NCBI GenBank assembly: GCA_003427395.1
Contig: BFEA01000039.1
Location: forward strand, 1,006,486 to 1,046,359
Direction of reading: 5' to 3'
Source of the DNA: Chara braunii
Taxonomy: Eukaryota; Streptophyta; Charophyceae; Charales; Characeae
Length of the DNA stretch: 39,874 nt
Part shown: positions 31,583 to 39,874 of the stretch, piece by piece
How the letters are laid out: each line of letters begins with the position of its first letter
Numbering within the stretch: position 1 is the stretch's first letter
The notes under the pieces: generated by a model
Databases searched by the model: none
What the model was told of the DNA's origin: nothing
Seen by the model: the letters and a program-made list of their open reading frames with translations, nothing else
Translations under genes and position numbers: made by a program

Positions 31583-31839
31583 AGCATCGTTGACTCTGAA
31601 ACCGATGCCGAAATTAAGGAAACTGAAATAATTAGTCCAGCCGAGTCACAAATGATGGTCACCGTTTTCTCGATCCGAACCAGTAGCTCCATGTTCTCCA
31701 GCTGCCCAGCGTGGACGACAGACGATCTCGGAGGACGGATTGGATTGATACGCCACTTGACATCTTTGATCGCCATGTGATCAAAGTACCCAGTCATGTC
31801 CCCTGAGAAATCCGAAAATCCTTGATTGATGTCTTGCAT
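31583..31839. other. Unexplained stretch between linker and RT
   Basis: The plus strand shows no recognisable gypsy reading here. The minus strand is open across 31429-31839 with a protein-like composition (GFSDFSGDMTGYFDHM...). It could be an inserted or inverted fragment; there is no second copy in the window for comparison. Confidence 0.3.
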
Positions 31840-33313
31840 GGTATGCTGAGGTACAGAGTGTGCATGATAACGATATTGGATTATCCAGTGTGATTAAGCA
31901 TGCGATCCTTACGGGGAATCATCCACCGATTAGCTACACTCCCTAATGATATTCGCCGACCCAAAGACAGGCCGCATTCCAGAGGATAAAGGAGTTTGAA
32001 GCTAATGGATAGATCGAACCCGCCATCGGACCATGGTCGTTTCCGGTGGTGATTGTGCCAAAAAAGGCAAGAGGAATTTGCATATGCATCGATTACCGAA
32101 AGTTGAATGACGTCACGATTAAGGATGTTTATCCCCTTCCCCGGATCGATGAGTTGTTGGATGCTATTGGTAGTGCTCGATTTTTCAGCAAGTTTGATGT
32201 TTGTCATGGATTCCACAATCTTCTCGTTCGAAAAGAGGATCGCCCGAAAACGACTTTCATTCTTTTTAAAGGGACTTGGCAATGGATTCGATGCCCGATG
32301 GGGATTTGCAACGCCCCGGCCACGTTTCAGCGCGCGATGAACATGGCTTTCCAGAACTTCGTGAGAAAAACACGGCTGGTGCAGAGCATAATCAATTATT
32401 ATGTGATTGTCTATATGAATGATATCCTTGTGTATTCGATCTCCTACGAAGGGCACGTGTAGCATATCGAATGAACCTTGCACGCACTAAAGGACGCTGG
32501 ATTCAAGGTGACAGTTAAAAAGTGTCAGTTTTTTCTCACCGAGATCTCCTTCCTCAACCACGTGGTTACGGTACAAGGGTTGCAGCCGAAGCCTCAGAAG
32601 GTAGCAGCTGTGAAAAACGTGCCAGTACCGACGTCCGTGATACATGTACGCGCCTTTTTGGGGTTGGCATCGTACTATCGAAGGTTTATCAAAGGGTTCA
32701 CAGCGATCGTGGGACCACTCACGAATTTGCTAAAAAAAAATCAGTCGTTGATCTGGACCCCGCAGTGCGATCAGGCTTTCCGAAAACTCAAGGCGACCTT
32801 GATTTCGGCTCCGGTCCTTATAGGACCGGACCCGGAAAAAACCTTTGTTCTCATCACCGACTGGCAGCCCGAGGCAATCTCAGCGATCTTGGCCCAGGTG
32901 GGACCTGACTGCCCCGAACACGCGGTGGAACACGCGTCCAAATCGGTGCCTTCTTGTAAGCGCAACTACTTTGCCTCGACGGGGAATGCTACGCGACCTT
33001 GTGCAGAATCAGTCACTTTCTAGCGTACTTATATGGCCGGAAGTTCACGTTGGTAACCGATCACGAACTGTTGTTGGCATTGAAGAAGTCCAAGGATTAC
33101 TCGGGTATGATCGGACGATGGGCTACTCCATTGCAGAGCATTGATTTTTACATTCGTCATCGAAAGCACGAGAGACATGGCAGCGCGGACTGACTGACAC
33201 GACTGCATCGCCCCGACAAGGTACCCAGGGGTGAGGAGGTGATCCCGTGGCACGACCCAGAGCCGAAGAACGAGCCTCGGTACGGACAATTGAAGATCCT
33301 TCTGAAGGGCTGA
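31840..33313 (+). pseudogene. RT and RNase H of element A (YMDD changed to YMND, stops)
   Basis: RT motifs in order: ICICIDYRKLNDVTIKDVYPL, ARFFSKFDVCHGFHN, WQWIRCPMGICNAPATFQRA and VYMNDILVYS. The AAT at 32418-32420 replaces the first Asp codon of YMDD (element B: YMDD), which removes a catalytic residue. Then SYEGHV-stop-HIE-stop-TLHA shows Gln to TAG and Trp to TGA relative to B. RNase H follows: LITDWQPEAI, then a frameshift in the GNATRP region, then SHFLAYLYGRKFTLVTDHE. The frame ends ILLKG-stop at about 33313, at the same place as B. Confidence 0.85.
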
Positions 33314-33350
33314 GTGTACATGTGCATCCAATCTCATCCCCCTATCTCCT

Positions 33351-33353
<3 letters not shown>

Positions 33354-33409
<56 letters not shown>

Positions 33410-33410
33410 G
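33354..33410. repeat. CT microsatellite before the integrase ATG of element A
   Basis: Almost pure CT repeat on the plus strand, expanded from the shorter CT-rich spacer at the same place in element B (24694-24759). It ends five nt before the ATG at 33416. Confidence 0.95.
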
Positions 33411-33415
33411 GAACA

Positions 33416-35136
33416 ATGGCAACCCCGTCTTCTTCTGCCTCTCAGTCCAACCCCACCGATTCCATTCCCCTTGCTCATTCGGACTTTTCGCCAATCTCCC
33501 AGACAAATTCTTCTATTCTTGCACGTGTATTGCTGGGGTTTATAGGGTAGATTGCTATCCCTTCGAGTCTGGGTTCACTGACTGGGTAGAATGCGCCACT
33601 TGTGTCAATCGCGCGCATGGCGCATGTGTTCGATACCGAACGAGCAATAAGGAATGGAGGTGCCCCCTGGGTAGAACGGACAAACTTCCTACGAAGGTTC
33701 GATTCGAGGCCGCCCGAACTGACGACCTTGAACACGATGAAAAATACTGACGGGCGGAAGTATGGACGGACAAAATATTATTAGCTAAATTAGTTGGTCA
33801 ACCATTGGACCATCTCACTAAGCACGATAGGCGTTGAGCCACCGAAAGGTCCCGAGATTATCAATGGATCAACGGTCATTTGGAAAAACGTAAAACAGAT
33901 GGATCGGGATTGTGGCCGATGGTTCCCCACCCATTCCAGAGGTATGACTGAACCAGATCGGCGCACGAGGAACAGGTCGCTCATTTCGCAATACGTATCA
34001 CTGAAGCAACCATCGATCAAAATCGATGGTTCTGGTCTAATATCCGGGATGATGTAAAGCACGTGGTTGCTAACTGTCTAGTCTGTGTGGCCGACCGTGC
34101 ACCCATTCGCAGACCGAACACGATAGTCCCGACGGAGGTAGAACGCCNTTTCCAGCGAGTCAGTATGGACACGACAGATATTGACGTGCCACCTGNCCCN
34201 AACCATTGTCAATATTTCATTCTCTTGGTGTTAATCGACCATTTCTCGAAGTATATCGAAGTCTACCCCTGTAAGACCCGTAAGGCCTCAGAGATAGCTA
34301 CATACATTGACCGATTCCTCAATACTCATCTAGATACAGAAGAAATNCTAACCGATAATGGGTCTGAATTCAAAGTCGAGGTAGAGGAATTACTGATGCG
34401 TCGTGGCGTTACTCTCCGACACACCGCTCCCCATGTCCCCCAGTCGAGCGGGTCGGCTGAAAATGCGAACCGCATGATCAAGACTTCTCTCCGCAAGAAC
34501 TTAGTGGCCAACGATACGCGTCCTTCGCCCGAGATCGTCTATCAAATCATCGGGATCCATGGAGCGACCCCTCATGAGTCCACTGGATTCACCCCCTTTC
34601 AGCTTCGGACCAATAGCATTCCATGTGTCGATAATAGGGGTATCTCGAAAATTGTCGAAATAAGGGGCAGGGACACGCGTGCGGCCCTTAAAGCCAAGGC
34701 TAAGCGGTATGCGGATTTAATGGAAAGGGTCATCCCTAAGCTGGCCCCGAAAAGACAGAAAATGACCGAACTGGCCCACGGTAGATAGGTCCGTAGTTAC
34801 GAGGCCCGGAACGAGAATGCAGGCCCACAACACCAATATAAGCTAGGGGACCTGGTGCAGGTACGCAAATGTGCACACGACCACAAACTCGCTCTCAAAT
34901 TCTCTGGTTGTTTTCGCATCGTAGAACTTTATCCAAACGGAGCCAACATTGTGCGCATCGGACCTGAGGCCAGCGCCAGCCATAGCTCTCTTCCCATTGT
35001 CCGCCATACCTCTTACCTTCGTCCCCTCCCTCCTTCTGAAAACCCCATTTCGTCCTTCTCTTCCTGCCCCAGCGCAGACGAAGAACTTGCTTCCCTTCTT
35101 TCGTCTGGCTCTATCTCCCCTTCGCCTTCGCCATGA
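33416..35136 (+). pseudogene. PHD finger-integrase ORF of element A
   Basis: The same ORF as B 22981-24693, with more lesions. After ATG 33416 a frameshift breaks the N-terminus. The PHD region reads TDWVECATCVNRAHGACV...WRCPLG, so the last zinc Cys is lost (CPLC in B). The region up to 34062 has several stops. From 34063 to 34788 the core is open: NCLVCVADRAP, MDTTDID, LTDNGSEF and GSAENANRM, with N bases at 34148, 34197, 34200 and 34347. The frame ends AHGR-stop (TAG shared with B). The GPY/F-like module continues at 34800-35136 (FSGCFRIVEL, VRHTSYLRPL) and ends in an ATGA overlap with accessory ORF 1. Confidence 0.8.
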
Positions 35137-35972
35137 GTTTTGTCATTGAGCCGGTTTTTCATCCCCAATTTCTTAAACCTCAAGCCTCGAATCGGGAGTT
35201 GGAACACTGTAACGAGATATCGCTGGTGCTAGCGCAACTGTGGCCAGAAGAGATAGCAACCGATGGTACGTTGGTGGGATTTTTGTGTGGCGAAATCGCT
35301 AAGGGTGGCCGAGCAACCGTCGCCTATGAACTCCTCACGTTTTTGTCTCAACTCGTCGACGATCTGCCGACGGACATCATCTCTTTCAATCTGAGCGATC
35401 TAGGCCAGGCTGAACCCGTGACTTTGGAGAGGAAGTTGACGCCAACTGTAATCTGGGCGAACTGCACGGAGGACTTTTGTCAGTACTTGAGCGATCACGA
35501 CCCCACGGCTTGGTGCTTTCTGGACCTTAACGACCTCGCGCCGGATAACTCCGACTTTGACGAGTTCTGGAAGGCTCATCAGGAAAGCAGGGAAATACCG
35601 TCGGACGATGATCCAGGTCGCATAGCCATCGCGGGGCTGTCAGACGAAGAAGAGTCGGAAGCCCGGTCGACGTCGAAGGAAGAAGAAGAGGCGTCCGCAC
35701 CTGAGCCCCGGGAAACTCCTCCAGCTCGAGCGTCACCTGCCATTCAGGGAGGATCCGCTCTGAATCCCGAAGTTCCCTCGGACGTTGTCAGTCGACACGA
35801 CGGCGCAGCAACCTCCCGCCGACGCCGCCGCTCCCGCTACTGTTCACCATCTCCCTTATCCGCCCCCTCCGCACTTCGTTTCCATCCTCCTCCCGGCCCG
35901 GACGTTCCGTCTTCGTCCTGTCTTCCGCCGCCCCCTTGGTTACCTTTCTTTCTCCCCTTTCCCCCACATTGA
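35133..35972 (+). CDS. Accessory ORF 1 of element A (279 aa, internally deleted)
   Basis: The ATG at 35133 overlaps the preceding stop as ATGA, as in B. The frame is open for 279 codons: MSFVIEPVFHPQFLKPQAS, then, after an in-frame loss of about 600 bp relative to B, NRELEHCNEISLVLAQLWPEE, KGGRATVAYELLTFLSQLVDD, ACGly-poor acidic stretch DEEESEARSTSKEEEEAS, an Arg run RRRRRR-like segment and a Pro-rich C-terminus. The order is: hydrophobic core of about 140 residues, acidic linker, basic patch, Pro-rich tail. No transmembrane segment or known domain is seen. It is the only long uninterrupted ORF of element A apart from the integrase core. Function unknown. Confidence 0.55.
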   Translation: MSFVIEPVFHPQFLKPQASNRELEHCNEISLVLAQLWPEEIATDGTLVGFLCGEIAKGGRATVAYELLTFLSQLVDDLPTDIISFNLSDLGQAEPVTLERKLTPTVIWANCTEDFCQYLSDHDPTAWCFLDLNDLAPDNSDFDEFWKAHQESREIPSDDDPGRIAIAGLSDEEESEARSTSKEEEEASAPEPRETPPARASPAIQGGSALNPEVPSDVVSRHDGAATSRRRRRSRYCSPSPLSAPSALRFHPPPGPDVPSSSCLPPPPWLPFFLPFPPH

Positions 35973-36163
35973 ATTCCCTCTAAATTATCGTATCTTCGGA
36001 GACAAGGTTAACGGGGGCCCTATAACACAAAAAGAAAAACAAGAAAAAAAGCAAAAAATCAGCACAATATGATAGTTTCAGTGTAATTCGGTGCAAAATT
36101 CGTCGAAAATAACACCTCTGGTTAACCACGTGTGTCAATATCCTCATTTTCAGTGTCGCTTGG

Positions 36164-36201
36164 AGACAATACAACCATATGGAGTTGTATTGTATTGTCT
36201 C
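36164..36201. repeat. Conserved hairpin at the start of accessory ORF 2
   Basis: GAGACAATACAAC and its near-exact complement GTTGTATTGTATTGTCTC flank CATATGGA. The same inverted repeat is present in B at about 21361-21397. The accessory ORF 2 ATG lies in the loop. Confidence 0.65.
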
Positions 36202-36451
36202 TGGGACCTTTCCCGCTATGTAAGATTATGAGTCCCTGCTGGACAATGTCCGTACCGTCCCCTCTTTGTATCCTGACTACCTTCTATCCCTGTCCCAACC
36301 CAATCATTGATTCCCTCGAGTGCACCGGATCGTCCACTTCGTCGACCTCAGTGACAAAGCTGCGGATTACTTCCCTCCGCTCCCACCCGAATGGCCGCGA
36401 CCCCTCCACCCCCCTCTCCTTGTCGACTACCGCCGGGCGAACTTCCAGTGA
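36179..36451 (+). pseudogene. Accessory ORF 2 relic of element A
   Basis: Homologous to B 21102-21377. It starts ATGGAGTTGTATTGTATT, acquires early stops (TAA after FPAM), but keeps RIVHFVDL, AADYFPPLPPEWPRPL and the final YRRANFQ-stop. The relic supports an ancestral coding frame. Confidence 0.45.
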
Positions 36452-36782
36452 TGCAACCGAACCGGTGAAGATACGGCGGACCATGATGGCGTCACCTGGA
36501 CGACCTCCGTCAATCAAGAACCAGGGAGTTGCATATGACAAGGCTAGATATATGGGGTTCTAGCAGTACGAGCTAGCAGACTCGCGAAGATATTGCAATT
36601 GACAATGGCGTCAACATGAACTCTGGCTCAATCATCGGCGCTGATGTGAATGGTCTCTCCACTGATACGCTGGGTTCCTCCTTCATCCTCGCGCCCCCTT
36701 CTTCCTCCTCTGCCATGTAAACTAGCTTTTTTGCATGCAATCAGGAGATCGCATAATTTTGGAACCCCCTGAGCGTCACATA
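36452..36782 (+). other. Element A internal end, non-coding, no polypurine tract
   Basis: Ends CCCCCTGAGCGTCACATA immediately before the 3' LTR TGTGACG. The 11-mer TGAGCGTCACA is identical to the last 11 bases of the LTR itself. No purine run precedes the LTR; the nearby sequence is pyrimidine-rich. Confidence 0.65.
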
Positions 36783-37658
36783 TGTGACGTACCAGCTTCT
36801 GAACCTGCGCCATCTTCCGAACCCCTTCTCTCTCTTTTTATTTTTGAATTTTTCTCAGGCCAACAAGGCCCCTCTCCATTTCCTTTTTTTTAAGGTGCCT
36901 TGATGAGACGTGTGTTTTCAGTCTCATTGATTCTTGAAATTCCGTTTTCATAATTTGGGAAATGCATGAGAATTACGTGCGCTTTAGCAAGCGCGCTAGG
37001 AATTGGGCTCGACAATTAAAAATCCTGAAATGAATGGAACCCGACGTGTCCGTTTTGTGTGTGAATGTTCTTGACCACGTCGTAGAAAACTCTGGGAATT
37101 TGCGGGAATACGAATAGATGTAGGACTTTTTTTTTCCCGCGCCTACTTTACACGCGAATATGGTGATTTCAATTTTTGAATTAGCATAGGACATAGAAAT
37201 CTGTAACTGTTTGATGCCTCTTTTTGCATTCGTAATCGACGCCATGCATGTGAGCTTCCCCCTTTTTGCTTCCCTCGTCATCTTCGACGCTCCTTTCACG
37301 CCCATGCTCACTCTCACTCTGTAACCGTTTTCCCCTCTCTCTCTCTCTCTCGCCCCGCACGCCTTTTCAATTTCTTGATCATCTAAATCTTGGATTCGTT
37401 TCACGCTATCCTGCGCACCCTTCTTCCTCCCACTCCAAGTCCTACGCCCAAGAACCCGGTCGGTCCTCTCTTCACCCCGTCTAGCCAAGGAGAAGCGCCG
37501 TGTAAGAGGAAACTCCTATTACGCGACGACTCTGATTGGCTACGATCGGACTCAGAAGGATCAACATGGCTTTCGTCGGACAATTATCCCCAAGTCCTCC
37601 CTCACCCTTCTCTACCCCAATCTTCATCCTCCCTCGTATCTGCCTCCCTTCCCGCAAC

Positions 37659-37665
37659 TATAAAT
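37659..37665 (+). promoter_or_regulatory. TATA box of A 3' LTR
   Basis: TATAAAT in GCAACTATAAATTCTGC, conserved in four other LTR copies. The matching part of A's 5' LTR is deleted. Confidence 0.65.
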
Positions 37666-38424
37666 TCTGCAAGCGCGCCCGCAAATCTCTCTCTCAACTC
37701 GTCTCCCAACTTTCGGGAAGCGGTGGCTAGATGGTACGTGTGGAGTGTGAGTCGAAAAGTCCCGACGGGCTGACTGTAGTCTGGTCGGCTGTGCGCCTAA
37801 TCGCTACGACGGACTGTGGGATCCGGGCAAGCCGTGCAGAGCCTAAGTCGGCGGGGTGACGATCACAGTGGCGGAAGGTGGCGCGTGACGGTCGGGATCG
37901 TCAGTGCATGTACGGGGATAGTGAGGAGAGTTGAATGGATGAATGGCCCGGGGCCATAGTGAAACTTCACGGCGGATGCGCCTCCTTGTCTCGAATCTAT
38001 TCTTTGGTGTGAGTTCAGTTCAACGACAGTTAAGTCGAAGACCCTTTTTCATCATCGGATCTTTGTGTAATCTTCATCTATCTTGTCGTTCTCGTCTGCT
38101 CTGCGTCTTCTTCCCCCCTATCTACTCTCTCTATGACATAAACGGTTATGAACGCTTGTTGATCTCTCGCACACAAGGAATGAGATGATTGTTTAGCTGG
38201 CGCTAAATTAGCCATGGGAATAATGGGGCAGGGGTGCAGCGCACACGGAAAACTGAGTGATGTGTGACTGCCATTTTCGCACCTTCTTTGATGAATGTCT
38301 ATGAGGATGAATATGAATGCTTGGATGATGAGATGATTGCCTGATGGACTTGTTCCCGATCAAACCATAGGATCGTTGTGATTAACATGTGGAACGCATG
38401 CTAGATAGGATCTCACTATTGTCG

Positions 38425-38512
38425 TGTGGACCGATTGTCCCAAGCCGACTGGGCACCGGCCTCCCGCATGTGGACCGATTGTCCCAAGCCGACTGGGCAC
38501 CGGCCTCCCGCA
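38425..38512 (+). repeat. 44-bp tandem duplication at the start of the LTR ORF
   Basis: Two exact consecutive units (38425-38468 and 38469-38512) beginning TGTGGACCGATTGTCCC. The conserved ATG of the LTR ORF is formed at the boundary (38468-38470). Not seen in LTRs B or C. Confidence 0.9.
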
Positions 38513-39001
38513 TCCCCGCCACGCCCCTTCCCGTACAACGAGAAGAGGACACGTGTATGCGAGTGGGACGTACGGGAAGCCGTCGCCAAGATCGGCGAGA
38601 GATACTACTTCCCTTCTGAAACTCGATGCTCTGGATTTGTCGGTGCTGGTTTTGTTACTGTGGAAACACACTTTCCGCCTTATTCGTTACTATTGCTGTT
38701 CAATGAGTTAATCGTCATCCCGTGGTCGGCAGTGGCGCCCCATTGGCCTAACACTCTTTGCAGCAATTGTCGCCGCTTCGAGCGTTACCAATCGAAGGGT
38801 TTTCATTACCGAGTACGAGGTGAAGATGAGCATAAGGAAAGAGCCACTCGGTTAAGGCCTTCCACGTCAGACGGAGAGTTGTGTAATGAGCGGTGTCAGG
38901 ACTTGACCCGGAAACGAGATACCAAGTACGTGCCCACCCCCTTTCACACGAAACGAAAAGCGACGGTTCGATGGGAAGTTTAGCGATACTTTTTGGATTG
39001 A
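38468..39001 (+). pseudogene. LTR-embedded ORF, copy in A 3' LTR (177 codons, one late stop)
   Basis: Starts at the conserved ATG (MWTDCPKPTGHRPP), open through RTRVCEWDVREAVAKIGERYYF, RCSGFVGAGF, THFPPYSLLL, FNELIVIPWSAVAPHWP, LCSNCRRFERYQSKGFHY and LCNERC to codon 171. A TAG at 38981-38983 then precedes the conserved RYFLD-stop. The lost part is only six residues, so 171 aa could be produced. Possible metal ligands are the C-X2-C of LCSNC and the C-X3-C of LCNERC. No known family is recognised. It lies about 800 bp downstream of the TATA box and about 245 bp before the LTR end. Confidence 0.65.
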
Positions 39002-39245
39002 TTTTCCTCGCGCAGTGAGCCCCGCGTGCACCTTTTTCTCCCTGAAAACCCACGCGGTGACGGACCCTCCCCCTTCTTACTAAGTCGGACTGACAGAGGG
39101 AATTTCAGTTTTATCCGTGTCCCCGCACTCAATTTTTTTCAAAAATCCTTGGCACACCCCCATCTTGTTGCCTTTCCGGGGCCCCGTCCACAATGTTAAA
39201 CACTCCGAACGGAAGGCAGCACAGGGCGTGATGTTGAGCGTCACA

Positions 39246-39249
39246 CTGC
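39246..39249. repeat. Possible right target-site duplication of element A (CTGC)
   Basis: One transition away from CCGC at 18416-18419. Weak evidence. Confidence 0.35.
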
Positions 39250-39874
39250 ATCGTCATTCCCAATCCATCCCAATCCAGAACTATACCTGTATAGTTCTGA
39301 TTTACCTCTCATCTTCGTCCAACCATATAGTTATGGATATAGCTTCATCTCACGGATCGACGTGATGTTCATATGTAGCACCGGATGTAATGCTCCACCT
39401 GCTGAAAACTGCATAGAAACTCTCACTTCCTCCAATAAGTAGGAGTTGTTCGCCTCTCGTTCCTCCTTGAAACTCAAGGTGCTGCCTTGGAGCCCTTCAC
39501 TGGTTTGTCTCTCCCACACTTCCACTTTGTCTTGCCTGATTGATCTCAATACTTGTGCAACTCTACCAACGCTGAGGATCGGGCGGTACCATCGGCCTAC
39601 TGCAGGTTGTTCCTTCAGTAGTTGTTTCCAGTCTTCGGGGATAGCCAGAATCAGCTCATCCCGTCTTACCTCAATAAACCACAGTCTCCCCAATTTACCC
39701 CTGAGTTCTGAACCGCTCTTCCATTCCATCCGTTGGTCGTCCCATAGGTCCTCGATGCGGAGCACTCCTCTTTCGACCCATGCTCTTCCTAAGTTCCCCC
39801 GTCATGTAATTATAAAAGTTGATCCATTTGTTTTCCTTATCCTCTGGTTCTCAAAGAGAGGCTGCCTTAATACT
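39250..39874 (-). pseudogene. LINE copy 2, ORF2 connector piece, continues beyond the window
   Basis: The minus-strand reading WVERGVLRIEDLWDD...KLGRLWFIEVRRDELILAIP...MQFSAGGALHPVLHM is the connector between RT and zf-RVT of a LINE ORF2, the part that is deleted in LINE copy 1. Upstream (39790-39830), in another frame, KWINFYNYMTGELRKS also fits. The stretch 39250-39330 beyond the MKLYP-stop remains open in another frame and runs to the element A boundary, facing the zf-RVT piece at 18419. RT and endonuclease of this copy lie outside the window. Confidence 0.75.

Larger units (their letters stand above)
18420..39245 (+). mobile_element. Element A: gypsy-type LTR retrotransposon, split by element B
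   Basis: The first nine bases of the 5' LTR (TGTGACGTA) lie at 18420-18428. Element B follows, and the LTR resumes at 27558 (CGTACCAGC...), matching the 3' LTR start TGTGACGTACCAGC at 36783. Then come the 5' LTR remainder (to 28865), PBS, gag, protease, RT-RNase H, PHD-integrase, two accessory ORFs and the 3' LTR (36783-39245). Without B the element is about 11.7 kb. Many stops, frameshifts and catalytic substitutions show it is dead. It is inserted in LINE copy 2, whose pieces flank it. Confidence 0.85.
36783..39245 (+). repeat. 3' LTR of element A (2463 bp)
   Basis: Starts TGTGACGTACCAGC and ends TGAGCGTCACA, giving a terminal inverted repeat TGTGACG/CGTCACA. Order inside: pyrimidine tracts, the TATA box at 37659-37665 (about 875 bp from the start), the LTR ORF at 38468-39001 and the conserved block CAAAAATCCTTGGCACACCC near the end. 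A 44-bp tandem duplication is at 38425-38512. Confidence 0.9.

Noticed and set aside
33354-33410. Regular repeat that might be read as a CRISPR or satellite array
   Set aside because: A plain CT dinucleotide microsatellite; the same applies to GA at 26971-27042.
39246-39275. CCCAATCCATCCC beyond the A LTR end resembling sequence beside the C LTR end (about 12950-12964), as if the LTR extended further
   Set aside because: Only a short low-complexity match; the LTR end is fixed by four copies and by the D and B target duplications.
39281-39302. Palindrome AGAACTATAC-CT-GTATAGTTCT
   Set aside because: A clear short palindrome, but it lies in degenerate LINE copy 2 sequence with no second copy; no function can be supported.

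Overview
This window is eukaryotic repeat DNA, with no recognisable host gene, rRNA or tRNA. The evidence is a zf-RVT-type LINE with an APE endonuclease, gypsy-type LTR retrotransposons, a primer-binding site of the plant initiator-tRNA-Met type, poly(A) tails, long GA/CT microsatellites and an assembly gap. The LINE protein style (ORF1 with a CCHC knuckle, ORF2 with LADD at the polymerase site and a zf-RVT C-terminus) resembles what I know of charophyte (Chara-like) elements. That assignment is a recollection, not a search result, and is of moderate confidence at best.

Layout. 1-2229: no supported gene. 2230 to about 8790: LINE copy 1 on the minus strand (poly(A) tail, 3' UTR, broken ORF2, broken ORF1). 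About 9270-10050: two diverged tandem units. About 10829-11026: tail of another LINE. 11042-11346: a short A-tailed retroposon with a 13-bp target-site duplication. 11779-12107: N gap. From about 12571 to the right edge the window is one LINE copy (copy 2, minus strand) broken into three pieces by LTR elements, which are nested in turn. Solo LTR D (plus, 12866-18007, TSD GTAC) carries a nested minus-strand LTR C. Element A (plus, 18420-39245) has element B (minus, 18429-27557, TSD CGTA) inserted after the ninth nucleotide of its 5' LTR, which gives a head-to-head inverted repeat of about 20 kb.

Elements A and B belong to one gypsy-type family with LTRs of about 2.4 kb. Read in element orientation the order is: LTR (TATA box, then a 177-179 aa ORF), PBS, gag, CCHC knuckle, aspartic protease, RT and RNase H, a stop codon, a CT tract, a separate ORF with a PHD finger followed by integrase and a GPY/F-like module, an accessory ORF joined by an ATGA overlap, a second small accessory ORF, and the 3' LTR. 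Every copy here is dead. A has YMDD changed to YMND in RT, DTG changed to NTR in the protease, and a 5' LTR that lost its TATA box. B lacks gag, protease and the N-terminal part of RT.

The most interesting signal is the ORF inside the LTR. It starts at the same ATG (M-W-T/S-like start) in four LTR copies, has matching length and Cys/Pro/Trp motifs, and has a protein-level homologue in the strongly diverged LTR D, where most codons differ at synonymous positions. It lies downstream of the LTR TATA box and upstream of the PBS, so it would be the first sizeable ORF on the genomic transcript. I recognise no domain in it. The PHD finger fused to integrase and the two accessory ORFs are further unusual parts of the same family.
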